A stretch of DNA of 64,000 bases, from positions 38,557,131 through 38,621,130 of the forward strand of contig NC_065548.1 of NCBI RefSeq assembly GCF_022605725.1. Direction: 5' to 3'. Origin of the DNA: Anthonomus grandis grandis. Taxonomy: Eukaryota > Arthropoda > Insecta > Coleoptera > Curculionidae. The position numbers and the translations under genes are program-made. Below the pieces are notes generated by a model. That model ran no database searches. It worked only from the letters and a program-made list of their open reading frames with translations, and had not been told where the DNA came from. Shown one piece after another: positions 21,988 to 34,679 of the stretch (positions within the stretch are counted from its first letter, which is position 1; every line of letters begins with the position of its first letter).

Positions 21988-22713
21988 AACCCTTTCTTTT
22001 TAAAATCGGTCCTTTATAGGGCCACAACTTACATTATAAAAGAAATTCGAAATAAATTATTTTGTAGTTTTTATAAATATTAGGGGATTTCCATATAAAA
22101 TTTTCTTTGGCCTAAATTTTAGGTTAGGATGAAGATATTGAGATGCGGTTTTCGCAAGCATATTTAGGCGTCATTAAGCTTTTTTTTTGTATAAAAAAAT
22201 TTATACCATTGCATTTAAGTTTTTTGAGAAAATTAGTCATATGTGTCAGAAAGCCGAAAAAAGCCCTCTAGCGGCGAGATGTAAAACTAAAAAAACATGA
22301 AATATTATAATATTCGTAGCTTAATAATAGCTCTTTTCAACTAGCCCAAATTCGATAAAATGGGCTAAGGCGTTTTTAGTATACAGGGTGTGTTTTAAGC
22401 CAACTTTTAAACACCCCCCACCACTTTATTTTTAGAGATACAGCAAAACTATTTAAATAAAAAAGGTTCGGATTAGTCTCTACTTTAATAATCAGCTATT
22501 TTTTTGTTAGGTTAATTCAGTAAAATTTACAGAAACATCAGTTTTCTAGATTCAAGATTGCAGTTGCGCCTCCTAGCGGCCATTTTAGAAACTTGAAAAT
22601 ATTTTCCAGGTCATTCTCTTGGCCATTTTAGTAATACATTTTTTTATCGCAAGCTTCTACGATGAATAGTTTCCCAGATACAGTACCTCGCATTCTTATT
22701 TGGCCACCCTGTA

Positions 22714-25700
22714 CAATGTTTTAAATTTTCCATTTTTAGTGACTAGTCTCTTACACATTAATGAGTTTTTTTATTATTTTCTTCTATTCTACGACTATTC
22801 TAAAACCGTGTAACCAACATTAACAGATGAAAATTTGAATTTTATAATATTTGTTCAAATTATCGTTTTCATAAATTGATAAAAAAAAAACAGACAGTGG
22901 CTGATTTTGACAGTTGCGATTAACATTTAAATTTGTTTAAAGTAAATAAGTTCGTAAAATTTAACCTCTTATCATGTATCCTAGTTTTTAAATTTTGCAA
23001 TCTTCTATTTAAAACCTAGTTAACATATGGCTAAATACACACCGTGTCGGCTCTTAGCTATATTTTAATGTCAGTAGAACACTGAATAAATACTCAAAAT
23101 AACTAACTATTTAAAATACCAAATAATACCAGAAAATAAACTAAAACCGTACGATATTGATGCCTATCTTTAGGTAACTTATATAATTGGATATCAAGAG
23201 ACTATAATTTAATAAATTTAAAAAAATATTCAAAAAATTGCATAGGAAAAATTTAAAATCCAAATTTTAATGATTTTTTAAAAATCTCCAGTTTAAATAA
23301 TTCTTTTATATATTGCTAAAATATAATAGACTTGTTTTATTTTCAGAAGTAAGGGTCTTATTTATCATGCCATAAATTCACTTCTTAATCTTTTATCCAA
23401 ATCATTTACCCAACTATCAAACTACATATCTCTTTATATCAAATAAACTAAGTATAGTAATTTTTTGTTGTAATATTTACATCCTTATTGTTTCATAATA
23501 CTTTTACTTGACAAAATGGAACACCCTAAAATATCTAGTGTAAAATGATTTACAAAAGAGTTTTACCACTAACCAAACTCTTTATTTTATTCTCGACACG
23601 TTTTTCGCTAACGATGTTCGTATCTTTCGAAAAAAAATTAGAACTCTTCAGTTTCAATTCATCAATATTTAAATTTTTTTCATATATGTCTAAAATTTTC
23701 TTTATAAAAAATAGTTTACATAAAATACACGCATTTTACCACTAAAATTCAACATAAAAATTCGTTAAAAGCCTAACCATGATAAATGTTAAAATAACGC
23801 CACTAAAACTGATTTGATGTTCTGTCGAAGAAAATGTATTGTTTTCAAACACGAACGTTGTGTTTTACACCACATGTTTTTCCGATAATTTGATATTTTA
23901 AAGCTAAGTGTACCATTATTTTTGTCATTTTCTCTGAAAATAACTAGCGATTTTAGCTTTAAATCATTTTTAATGGTGTTTGATATTTTACCTTCATAAA
24001 ATTACTTACAAAAGTCTGATTTACTAATTCGATTTATAACTTTTGTGAAAATAATACCAAAAACATAGGTCTTCAAAATTTTTACGTATATAATATTTTC
24101 AAACAAAATTTATTTTCAATTTTATTTAAAGCACTATAGTCCAACATATTATAATAATACTTAACATGCAAGAAAATCTAAAAATACAAATTATTACATA
24201 AAAGATATGCGTTAATATAATATTATGTTCCTCGATATCATCTAAAACCACCAAAATAAGAAAAAATAAATGTAAAACTATGTAAAATACTTATGTATCA
24301 CCATGCAAATTATTTATTTGAGATAAATTTTTGTATTTATTAGATCTAAAAAATTTTAGGGATTAGCAAAACTCTGTATCACAACTACATAATAAACACA
24401 AATATTACGCACTACAGCATAGCATTATAATATTTTTGTAGAAAAAAATATAATATATTATTAAATGTTGGGTGGTAATCAAGACATCGTAGTGGACTGT
24501 AAACACTTATTTATTCAACTAAAATGGCCCGATAACACAGGAGCAAGATCTCAACGTCCGCCATACTCTTTGCCGAAGAAAAGACTCACTTTGCGACGTT
24601 GTCGCGCTTAACAAAAAAAACTTGAACGCTCTAACATTTAAAATATTAAAAAACAGGATTTTGTAAATTGAGCAACTTGATATAAAGCAGTAGACAGGGG
24701 ATTATGCAAGACTATTAAAATAAGACCTGGCGAAAAGATAAAAATATAATTTATACAAGTTTGAATTAAACTTTTCTTAACTTTAGCAATCGATAATTCT
24801 TATAATAAATTAAAGAGTTTTTATCTTGATAAAGATTACGAACTTGGCACAACTATGGCTTGTTTTGTTATACATTGCCTCAATAATCAAATTTATAGGT
24901 AAATTAATTTAGGCATTAGGGTAATAGAGTGTTTCAAAAGGTCTTGAGTTTAATCCTTTTCACAAAAAGTATGTAATATGTAACAATTTGTGTAACATCA
25001 CAAGTGACATATTTTTCCTTAACTCGATGGTAACCATCTATAAAAGGCCTAAAAGAGAATTATATGCAATGGCTTGAGGAGTATAAGCCGTCAGAACTGG
25101 GTAATGTTTGTTAGATTCCGGCCCAAGAAAATATTTTAAACTTTGAGAACCAATTCTTCATACTATGTCGACGTTTTAAACTCTGTGAAATTATCTTCAG
25201 GACGCTAAACTGTTAGAGATATTTAAAGTAATAAAAGTGCAATATGTAAGGACAGGAGCATTTTATGCGACGGAACAGAATTTTAGATTTTAAAATACTA
25301 ATTAAATCTATAAAAATAAAATCAATAAGTCTATTTAGTTTAAATTAATCGTTAAAATTTTATAGTCACTAGATCTAATGCTGTTACAGACTAAAAATGA
25401 AGAAGAACAAACACTAGTACAAGACTATTACAGGGTATCTTCAATGTGTCATATTATTTATTATATTTAAATTTTGAATACTCAAGTTATCTATATATTT
25501 TTTTTTGTTTACATGTCAAGGATGGTTCTTTATTTCTAACATTTCACTAAGTAGTCTTTTTTTATAGTTTCCTTGTCTACACAAAATTCCAGTTTCTTCA
25601 AAGTTAAAGGGGTTTTTAAGTGATTCCAAATATACTGCAAATATTGTTTTTTATTTGTGTTGAGCGATAGTTAACACTTCTCTTGTGTTCTGAAATTCTC

Positions 25701-25735
25701 GTTTGCAGGTATATGTAGGCTAGATGTTTGTTCAA
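22714..25735. other. AT-rich stretch, nothing recognised
   Basis: About 3 kb of AT-rich sequence without recognised coding similarity. A slightly GC-richer patch at 24520-24610 was examined and not identified. Confidence 0.5.
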
Positions 25736-25960
25736 TACAGGGTTTGGCCGGAAAGCAATAGGACTGAGTGGATTTTAAAAAAATGTATTAAGCTAATCGT
25801 CACAATTCCACAGAATAAACGATCTCATAGAAGCGAAGGCTTGCGTCGGCTCCTTTGATATCCTTGAACCAGTTTTTTATAAGCCCAACTGACAGATGCA
25901 CCCGGCGCAAATACACTGAGATATCTCGTAAAGTTGTAGTAAATGCATACACCGAACGAA
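25736..25960 (-). mobile_element. Mariner-type 3' end remnant
   Basis: TACAGGGTTTGGCCGGAAAG at 25736 is a mariner-style terminal repeat read inward. Beside it, CTTCGCTTCTATGAGATCG and GTTTATTCTGTG (minus strand, near 25810-25850) recur at 30118-30150 with the same wording, next to a transposase C-terminus. It is therefore the tail of an otherwise lost element. Confidence 0.5.
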
Positions 25961-26701
25961 GTGCTTTTATTTTTAAAATCAAAATGGTTATATTCATATA
26001 ATACGGAAGCAAACTACAAAATTTAGTTACATTTCAAATAGGTTTTGTTTTGTTTAATGCTTATATTGGTCCTTCCTTTTTAGAATAATTATAATAATTA
26101 TTATTTTTATAAAAATTGTTATTTGACAGTTTTGATACACGATAGAGGTGTAGGTTAGTATACTTTTAATTTGTTTTGGAATGGAATTTTTGTGTTAGTT
26201 GTTTTATGATAATGGTAAATAATATTTGGCATTAGTAAGGCACTAGCTGAGAAAAAGTCTGCTATTTGTGTGATGTTAATATGTTAACAATATACATATA
26301 GATATGTACATAGGTAGGTATTTTTAAATTAAATTTTAGCTGGAAGGTTTATACGCAGGTATGTTTTCTCGTATGTTTTAAACACAACACATTTAAGAGT
26401 AGGTATCATCGGCTTTTATATATTTATATATAAAAAGATATATGTATGTATTATTATATACATATGTAGGTACCACAGATACGTCCATATTTTATAAAGG
26501 TATTATACGTTGTATAGTCGCCGTCCATTATGATAGTCTGGAACAAAATATAAGATTTTTAAGGGTTTTACTACTACTATATTATGCACTTGCATGGGTA
26601 AACCAGTCCATAAAAAGACAGATAATTGAAAATTAAAGTCATTATTCTTTATCACATAAAAATACTGTATACCTAAATCAACCTTAATATTTTTATCTAT
26701 G
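25961..26701. other. AT-rich stretch, nothing recognised
   Basis: Only short chance open frames were seen. Confidence 0.5.
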
Positions 26702-27428
26702 TACAGGGTGGCCAAATAAGAATGCGAGGTACTGTATCTGGGAAACTATTCATCGTAGAAGCTTGCGATAAAAAAATTTATTACTAAAATGGCCAAGAGA
26801 ATAACCTGGAAAATATTTTCAAGTTTCTAAAATCGCCGCTAGGGGGCGCAACTGCAATCTTCAATCTAGAAAACTGATGTTTCTGTAAATTTTGCTGAAT
26901 TAACCTAACAAAAAAATAGCTGATTATTAAAGTAGAGACTAATCCGAACCTTTTTTATTTGAATAGTTTTGCTGTATCTCTAAAAATAAAGTGGTGGGGG
27001 GTGTTCAAAAGTTGGCTTAAAACACACCCTGTATACTAAAAACTCCTTAGCCGATTTTATTAAACTTTGGCTAGTTGAAAAGAGCTATTATTAAGTTACG
27101 AATATTATTATATTTCATGTTTTTTTAGTTTTACATCTCGTCGCTAGAGGGCTTTATTCGGCTTTCTGACACAAATGACTAATTTTCTCAAAAAACTTAA
27201 ATGCAATGGTATTAATTTTTTTATACAAAAAAAATAGCTTAATGACGCCTAAATATGCTTGCGAAAACCGCATCTTAATATCTTCATCCTAACCTAAAAT
27301 TTAGGCCAAAGAAAATTTTATATGGAAATCCCTTAATATTTATAAAAACTACAAAATAATTTATTTCGAATTTCTTTTATAATGTAAGTTGTGGCCCTAT
27401 AAAGAACCGATTTTAAAAAAAAAGGGTT

Positions 27429-28562
27429 TTAATGCCCCAGTAAATGGTCGAAATGCTGACCATCACGCTCTATGCATTGCTGAAGCCTCTCATGAGTAGA
27501 TAGAACTGCAGCTTCAATTTCGCCTCTCGGTATGGTATGTATTGCATTACGAATGCGGTTTTTCATATCTTCTCTAGTCGTAGGCTGAGTCTGAAATACA
27601 ATGTCCTTTAACCGCCCCCATAATTAGAAATCAAGACAGGTTAAGTCTGGGGATCGCGGAGGCCATGGAAACAGGCTTCCTCTTCCAATCCACCGCTGTT
27701 GAAAAATGTTATTAATATGCTCTTGCACATTCCTAGCCAAATGTGCTGGACAACCATCCAACTGCAAAAACAAATTTTGCCGGACTTCCAGTGGCACATC
27801 TTCCAGCAACAACGGTAATTGATTTACCAAAAAGTCGAAAAAGACATTGCCATTTAAAGATTGCTCAAAAAAATATGGTCCAATAATGTTACCTCCAAGT
27901 ATACCACACCACACATTTAAACTCCAGCGCTCTTGGTGCTGAACTTCACGCAACTAATGCGGATTTTCTGCAGACCAATAATGCATGTTATGCAGGTTGA
28001 CTCTACCGTCGCTATTAAATGTGGCTTCATCGGTCCAAAGAATTTTAAATAAAAAATCTCTGTCCTCGCGTATCATGCCTAATACCCAATAACAATAGTC
28101 CAACCTACGGTCAAAGTCTGCTTCTTCCAATGCCTGATGTAAATTAACATGATATGGGTGCATTCTATAAATGTATTAAAAAAAAAGCTGAACTTAAATA
28201 AATCCATATATGGCGATGGCTATTAGAATTTACCTATTGTCCTTCAAAATATTTTGAATCGTTGTTCTTAATATGCCTAATTCAAGGGATAATGCTCTTG
28301 TGCTAACATGAGGATTTCCTTCAATATATCCCAGTACGCTGTTAATATTGTCCACATTTCTTCTAATTCTTGGCCGTTGAAACCTAGGCCGAAAACTACC
28401 ATTGGCTCGTAAGTTCGCCACTAATCGAAGAAAAAATCTAATATCGTAAGGACTTCGATTTGGATATCGAGCAGCATAAACTCTTTTTGCTACTGCAGCA
28501 TTTTGAAGACATTCAAAATAAACCGCAAGCATATCAACAGCTTCATCGTTCGTAAAACGCAT
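27429..28562 (-). pseudogene. Mariner-superfamily transposase with DUF4817-like N-terminus, copy 2
   Basis: Exon 1 runs 28562-28234 and exon 2 28164-27429, separated by a 69-bp intron. The N-terminus MRFTNDEAVDMLAVYFECLQ is the helix-turn-helix, and NSVLGYIEGNPHVSTRALSL a second one. This copy retains the first catalytic motif, KILWTDEATFNSDG (about 28035), plus FLQLDGCPAH (about 27760) and PPRSPDLTCLDF (about 27640). Two nonsense codons remain: TAG in place of a tryptophan codon near 27956 and TAA in place of a tyrosine codon near 27623. Otherwise the gene is full length and ends DHLLGH. Two substitutions separate it from an open frame, so loss of function looks recent. Confidence 0.92.
28165..28233 (-). 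other. 69-bp GT-AG intron in the copy 2 transposase
   Basis: It has the same position, length and borders as in copy 1. Confidence 0.85.
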
Positions 28563-29553
28563 TTTGCAAAAACAAAAAATGTTCAAGTAACGTAAAACTT
28601 TTGACAACTTACTATTGACAATTTGAGAAATGTTTATAATTTGAGTAGACATTTGTTTTGTTGCATTCCATGGCCTGCTTTCTAATAATTATTTTTTTCG
28701 TATTATATCCATAGTGAATATATAACATAAAATAGGTCTGATTTTTGATATAAGCATTATTAATACTGACCTTTTAGTGATATTAGGTAATATTTTCAAA
28801 AATGGCAAATTTTATTTTCAAAAGTAGTGAATTTTAAAAAATTCCAAAATAATTAGTATAAAAAAATTAAAATTTAAGGGTATAAAATATTCTTTGGCCT
28901 ATATTTTAGGTTAGGAACAAGATATCGAGTTGCGGTTTTCGCAAGATTATTTAGACATCATTTAGCTATTTTTTTATGAAAAAAAAATCATATCAACGCA
29001 TTTAAGTTTTTTGAGAAAATTAGTCATTTGTGTCAGAAAGCCGAATAAAGCCCTCTAGCGGAGAGATGTAAAACTAAAAAAACATGAAATATAATAATAT
29101 TCGTAGCTTAATAATAACTCTTTTCAACTAGCCCAAGTTTGATAAAATCGGCTAAGGCGTTTTTAGTATACAGGGTGTGTTTTAAGCCAACTTTTGAACA
29201 CCCCCCCCCACTTTATTTTTAGAGATACAGCAAAACTATTCAAATAAAAAAGGTTCGGATTAGTCTCTACTTTAATAATCAGCTATTTTCTTGTTAGGTT
29301 AATTCAGCAAAATTTACAGAAACATCAGTTTTCTAGATTCAAGATTGCAGTTGCGCCCCCTAGCGGCCATTTTAGAAACTTGAAAATTATTTCCAGGTCA
29401 TTCTCTTGGCCATTTTAGTAATAAATTTTTTTATCGCAAGCTTCTACGATAAATAGTTTCCTAGATACAGTACCTCGCATTCTTATTTGGCCACCCTGTA
29501 CAATGTTGTGTACCTGCACGTATGTACACATACATAGATACATATGGTTTAGG

Positions 29554-29578
29554 TATATATATATATATATATATATAT
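29554..29578. repeat. (AT)n microsatellite
   Basis: TA dinucleotide run of about 12 units. Confidence 0.95.
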
Positions 29579-30117
29579 GTTTATTAAATTAAATAATGTT
29601 TATTCTGTATTTATTTGCATGGCACGACAAATTAATTAGGGAATATTCTGAACTTTTCAAAGCTTTTAAACAACCATAATAATAATGAATAATACATAAT
29701 AATGTAACTTTTCTATACCTACTTTCTTTTATTATTGTTATTGCTCACCTTCTAATATCCCTAGGAAACGAAAATCAACTTTTTCCAGCAACGCTTTTGG
29801 CAAAACAACCCATATACGCACAAAAAGTTGGCACTTAAGTGTTTTTTTTAACTTTCTAGCACAACACAAATGAAAGATAAAACAAACTCACAGAGCACAG
29901 AGTTAAACTCCAAAACAACGTAATGTGTAATACCTACTATAAAAACTAAAATAAAAAACGGCAAATTACAAAATATCGCAAATGTAGACACTAACGCTCG
30001 TACTAATACACTAATTATGACCCGATACCCCACGTGGGCGACGACAGTTGTACCCGTTAGAATGGGGGTAAATGGGAGGAGCCTGAACGAAAAACCGGTT
30101 CGGTAAAAAGGGCTAGC
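29579..30117. other. AT-rich stretch, nothing recognised
   Basis: No element border or coding similarity was seen. Confidence 0.5.
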
Positions 30118-30245
30118 CTTCGCTTCTGTGAGATCGTTTATTCTGTGACAATTCTTTAAAAACTTTCAAAATAGGCTCCTTCTGCGTCAATGCAGCGCTG
30201 CCAGCGCGATTTCCAATCATTGAAGGCGTCACGGAGGGCGGAGAC
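30118..30245 (-). pseudogene. Mariner transposase C-terminal remnant
   Basis: The minus strand reads ALRDAFNDWKSRWQRCIDAE and then GAYFESF, the usual C-terminus of a mariner-like transposase. It is followed by a stop and by GAGATCGTTTATTCTGTG-type sequence shared with the remnant at 25.8 kb. Only about 35 codons survive. Confidence 0.55.
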
Positions 30246-30719
30246 AACTAAATAGCCGCTCGTTCGTTAACTAGGAACCACAGAACACAAATATAAAGAA
30301 ATGCGTGTTGCCTAATGAACAGACAGAAATTTCGTTGACAGCTTTATTGACGTTGTTGAGAAAGATGGGGACAACCATCTTGGTTGGCGTAGAGCGGGAA
30401 ATTTAAGCCTGATTTAAGCGCGATATTTAAATTTGAAGAAATTTGCAGAATTACAGAAGTTGATGAGTTAACTGACAAGTGATGAGAGATATATTTAAAT
30501 AGAATTTTATTCTATTTTAAAATTAACAATATGCTTATCAGTTTAGAAAAACCCGCATTTTGTCAAAATCATTGATTTTAAATGTTAGGAAAAAAAATAT
30601 TTCATTTCACACTCTCAAAAATTAACATATCAACTAAAATATTATTTAATTTAAATTTGGTTCTCAAGACGTTGCTTATTTAGGACATTTAAGATATTTA
30701 GATATAGATACTTATAGTT
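30246..30719. other. AT-rich stretch, nothing recognised
   Basis: No coding similarity was seen. Confidence 0.45.
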
Positions 30720-30750
30720 CAGTTCAGAGATCTATTAGAATCTTTGATGT
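30720..30750 (+). repeat. 31-bp arm of a distant inverted repeat (left)
   Basis: Starts CAGTTCAGAGATCTATTAGA. It is the perfect reverse complement of 35331-35361, and similarity continues inward imperfectly (AGTCCGTGTGCC against AGTCTGTGCGCC). The arms could be the 5' ends of two opposed elements, or the ends of one 4.6 kb unit. Confidence 0.7.
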
Positions 30751-31145
30751 ACCGCAAATAGTCCGTGTGCCGGTGTTGCTTGTATTGTCACACGACATGC
30801 ATGTTTAAATCGCAAAATTTTATGTGGAAAGAGTCATAAAGTAATATTCTAAGCGATATTTAATCATTTCATTAAATAAATAAATGTTTTAAGCATTTTT
30901 TTTAAGAATTTATACATTTGATTCGTAAAATGTGACTACATGCGCCCACGTACTATTTTGTTAAATGCCTGACCTTAGTCACAGCCACTCAAGCGTGAAA
31001 AGTTGCACAGGTCCGGCCTTAAAATGTATTTGTATTTAAAACTTTATTATTCGGGATTTTTGGGTCTAGTTTTATTAAGTTAAAAATTCAGGATAGTTGA
31101 TAGCAAGATAATATTTAATTTAAATATAAGATTTAAGTACGTTAA

Positions 31146-32544
31146 ATGAGTTTAACCAAAAATTTTTATTTCATAAGTTTAGTTTTTAGCGCCATCCCCC
31201 TTATAACAAGTCAAGTCTCTTTGCTTTGCAATATGTCAAGTTGGAATAATGTATTGACTACTGTTAACCCACTGCATAGCTTTCATCAAATAGTATTAAA
31301 CAATTTTAACACTGCTTTTCCTGTTGTCAATATTAAGAAACGAAATGGAAAACCTTGATATACTAAGGGTTTACGAGTATCTGGGAAAAATATGCGCTTC
31401 CTTTTTTACATTAGGAAATACGCTATGAACAATGCAACATTTTTAAATTATTATAACAGATACCGCAAGATTTACAGAAACTCAATCAGAATGGCTAAGT
31501 GGACCTACTTTCAAAGGAGGATAAATAATTCCTCCAACAGAACATTTGACTGCATGAGTTACAGAGTGCTGCTGATGAAACTGGAGCTCTATGGTTTCAG
31601 GGGAACTGCCCTTGAGAGTTTCGTTCCTACTTATCAAATCGTGTCCAGGCTGTCAAATTTAATGGTGGTATGTCTAAGGAACTTAATATAAATGTGGGTG
31701 TTCCGCAAGGATCAGTACTTGGTCTTTTAATTTTTCTCATTTATGTTAACGATCTGCCACAACTGCAGGTAACTGGTGTGCCGATGATACCACCATCCTC
31801 TGGCACGACTCTGATGTTTCTCAAATGGAGGCCAATATACGTGCAGATTTGTTAAAAATAAAAGACTGGTGTGATGCAAATTTTTTGACATTTAATGTTT
31901 CCAAAACAAATATCCTTAAATGTAATACAAATGATATATGTTTAAGTAATGAAGCCATCAACATGCCATCGTTCAGTAAGTTTTTGGGTCTTTCCATAGA
32001 CAAGTTCCTTAAATTTAAAGACCATATTGTGAATGTATGTAGAAAAGTCTCATTAGGCTGCTACGCCCTAAGGGTTATTGCCACCAGTCTTAATTTCTCC
32101 ATCGCCAGATCTGCATACTTCGCGATTATCGAGTCGCACCTTCGATATGGAATTTGCTTTTGGGGTTCATGTTCAAATTCACTTTTTAGTTCAGCGTTTG
32201 TACTCCAGAAAGGGGCCATTAGATATCTATGTGGGGCCAAGCCTCGTGACTCATGTCGCCCGCTTTTTGTAAGTCATAATATTTTAACCCTGTGTTGTAT
32301 TTTGGAAACAGTTTGCTTAGTTTTTAGAAAATATAAACAGGAACTCCACTTAGGAAGCCACTATAATACGCGACAAAACTATTTGTTGAGGCTACCCATT
32401 CCTCATTTTGAACTTGTCCATAGCTCTATCATATATGGAGGTAGAAAGCTGTTTAATAAACTTCCACTAGAAATAAGACAACTTAAGACTGAAAAAAGCC
32501 TACGTACAAGGAAGAAAATATTTCTTGCTAGTAAGGCGTACTAA
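31146..32544 (+). pseudogene. LINE ORF2: reverse transcriptase
   Basis: The first frame (31146-31545) covers the region after the endonuclease (FNTAFPVVNIKKRNGKP, YYNRYRKIYRNSIRMAKW) and is broken by TGA at 31356. It then jumps in frame, with the fingers deleted, to SYRVLLMKLELYGFRG (31557). After a frame change, 31680-31740 gives INVGVPQGSVLG. A second change leads to CADDTTILWHD near 31782, which retains the catalytic D-D. From 31825 a long open frame holds the thumb and C-terminus (ADLLKIKDWCDANFLTFNVS; FLGLSIDKFLKFKDHI; YFAIIESHLRYGICFWG). It ends at 32544. The gene is dead but has well-preserved motifs. Confidence 0.9.
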
Positions 32545-32710
32545 ACTATGTAGCACCTAAACTATGATGAATTTTTAATGATTAGCATTTAAGTATTTTT
32601 CAAAGTTTTATATAATTTTATTTTATTTTAAATTAGTTTCTCGTTTTTATTCCTTTAATGTACAGTCTACAACTTCTATGTTTATATTGACAATAAAGCA
32701 TTTTTGAGTT
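31146..32710 (+). mobile_element. LINE (non-LTR retrotransposon), decayed, with 3' end
   Basis: The end of ORF2 plus a 3' UTR. The 3' end reads TTGACAATAAAGCATTTTTG and carries an AATAAA signal near 32691. The same ending recurs, inverted, in the short LINE tail at 42011-42201. The endonuclease is absent. Confidence 0.85.
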
Positions 32711-33520
32711 TAATGAGAGAGTAGGTGACAAATTACTTAGGCCCATTTATTCTGTGGATTAAGGTATTAAATAGTTACTTTTTGACACAAAAGTGTAAAA
32801 TGTTTTGGTTTGTCTTCAAATTTTATATATTTCCTTTTTTTGGAAATTGAGATTTATTTTTACATGGTGGTGATTATTAATGGGGATTGTGGCTGCCATA
32901 TTCAATGTCCTTTATTATAGTTTTTTTAATTAATACATATTATGATATATTATTATAATAATATACTCATGAAAACCCCCCATCTCTATATTTAGTACCA
33001 ACTTCTTTTGATAAAAAGTAATTATGTAGTCAGAAAATTGGAAGTATATTTTCTAAAATTAACTTTTACATTAAAAATCATCTGGCTGTCTATACTTTAT
33101 GCCTTTAAAAGACACAAGTTTTACTTATAAAAAAAAAACACACTTTACATCCTGAACGTATTTATTAATTTGTTTGCCTCGTATTTAGTTATTATGCATA
33201 TTAGGAGAGATTAGATAAAAATTAACAAAAATAAATGCTTATACTAAAAACTAAAAATCTTTTACAAAACACTACATTTTAAGTATACTGGATCCTAAAA
33301 CTACAGTGAGGATACTAAATACTTTTATAAATTTAACCACTCTTTTGAATCTGGCCCAAAAAGTTAATACAAATTTTGTAAATTCTGTTTTTTTGCCATT
33401 GTTCTTTAGCAGTTTCTTCCATTAAGGAAGGAAACAGTTTCTCTGTTGCCGCCATGGATTCCAACTTCATCTCGCACATCAGCATAAGGATTCTAAAGCA
33501 TTACATTATATATACTTTAT
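32711..33520. other. AT-rich stretch, nothing recognised
   Basis: No coding similarity was seen. Confidence 0.5.
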
Positions 33521-33922
33521 TGTGTCGCTGAAGGACAAACAGGGGCAGTAAGCTGAAAAAAAACAAAACTTTAAACTTCTTTAATTAATAAAAATAGGAT
33601 TTTCTTACTATGGCAAAAAAGGGACTTTTTTCCAGAGAATGGAGGAAGAAGCAGTCTTCATTGTGTTGCTGAAGGACAACAGGGGTAGTAAGCTGTAAAA
33701 AACAAAATTTTAGATTTGTTTTCTTATTAAAAACAATGTTTTTCTAACCATAGCAAAAAAGGGCTTTTTCCAGAGAATGGTGGAAGAAGCAGTCTTTATT
33801 GTATCACTGAAGGACAACAGGGGCAGTAAGCTGTAAAAAACAAAATTTTAAACTTGTTTTATTAATAAAAATATGGTTTTCTTACTATGGCAAAAAAGGG
33901 ACTTTTTTCCCAGAGAATGGAA
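33521..33922. repeat. Tandem repeat, about 138-141 bp unit, nearly three copies
   Basis: Units start at 33521, 33662 and 33800, at CTGAAGGACAA, each followed by CAGGGG(C/T)AGTAAGCTG, a T/A-rich middle and CCAGAGAATGG. The last copy is partial. The array replaces the downstream half of the adjacent Tc1-like pseudogene. Confidence 0.9.
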
Positions 33923-33949
33923 ATCATACATCAATCATAAATGTATCAT

Positions 33950-34671
33950 ATCATGTTTCGGCTAAATAATATATGGATCTTTCTTTCTCCTAAATTTTTT
34001 TAATTTTCCTCAAATATTCTATACACCACCTGACAATTCCATTACAGCAGCTCTTTTGTTAACCATCTTAAGCTTAAATCCAAGTTTTATCAGGTATCTC
34101 CGCAAGGTTGAGACTGAGAAATGTTTGTCCCTTGCCGATAAGGTGTCTCTATGGTCAGAACCTCATTGTTTTTGTATTTAGAATACACACCTTTCCTTAG
34201 CAATTTGGCCAATATCCATGTCAAGTCCCTTTGATTGCCCTGCATCTTTCCTTTTTATTCTGTCTTTAATCCTTTTTTTTACAGGCATATTGTACTATAG
34301 GAAACCCCTGTTAAAAACACTATTTTTTGAGTATCATTCCTTAGATTGTTATAGATATTTAGATAAATTTGTTCTTTTAAAACTGCTTGATTTCCTCTGT
34401 AGCTTCTACTTCCCTTGCTTCTTTTTGCTTCCTCAATACTAGAAAATGAACTATCAGAACTATGTAAGTCTAAATCACTGCCCAGATCACTCTTATTGTT
34501 TTTATCACAAATGTTATTGTCTTTCTTATACACCCACGGTCTCCATAAGCCCGCACAAACACTTTCCTCTTCATTTGCCAAATTTTCCTGCCTATTTTTC
34601 CAGGGTCGAAACATTTTAAGGTCTTTAGGTATAATACCAAAACAAATCCATAAACACAAATAAAAAAACAC
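33950..34671 (-). pseudogene. Tc1-like transposase N-terminal half
   Basis: The minus-strand frame from 34671 begins with an acidic, serine-rich stretch (CDKNNKSDLGSDLDLHSSDS), then a helix-turn-helix (KEQIYLNIYNNLRN, VFLTGVSYSTICL). Further pieces read KKRIKDRIKRKDAGQSKGLD, LSTLRRYLIKLGFKLKMVN-type sequence near 34080 and a degenerate ET*YDT block near 33965 where the first catalytic motif should be. The gene is cut off there by the tandem repeat. It resembles the transposase at 56.8-57.9 kb in overall order (helix-turn-helix, then a Y-L-D-E block). Confidence 0.7.
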
Positions 34672-34679
34672 TGTTCCTC

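Larger units (their letters stand above)
20215..22711 (+). mobile_element. Mariner-superfamily element copy 1, long terminal inverted repeats (2497 bp)
   Basis: It starts CAGGGTGGCCAAATAAGAAT and ends with the exact inverse, flanked by TA on both sides (20213-20214 and 22712-22713). The inverted arms run at least 350 bp and, allowing for a ~130-bp gap in the left arm, about 600 bp. The transposase lies between them on the plus strand. The copy at 26704-29498 is about 97% identical over the first ~175 bases (5 mismatches counted). Confidence 0.93.
26704..29498 (-). mobile_element. Mariner-superfamily element copy 2, long terminal inverted repeats (2795 bp)
   Basis: Ends CAGGGTGGCCAAATAAGAAT at both borders, with TA on each side (26702-26703 and 29499-29500). 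The inverted arms are about 630 bp (26704-27340 and 28870-29498). It lies opposite in orientation to copy 1. The arm beside the transposase start in each copy resembles its counterpart more than its own partner arm: both have TTAAATGCG, whereas the other arms have TTAAATGCAATGG. Confidence 0.93.

Noticed and set aside
29848..30033. Short hydrophobic open frame as a membrane peptide
   Set aside because: AT-rich DNA yields such phenylalanine/leucine/isoleucine-rich frames by chance; there is no conserved feature.
34280..34470. Plus-strand open frames overlapping the Tc1-like pseudogene
   Set aside because: They are antisense shadows of the minus-strand transposase frame.
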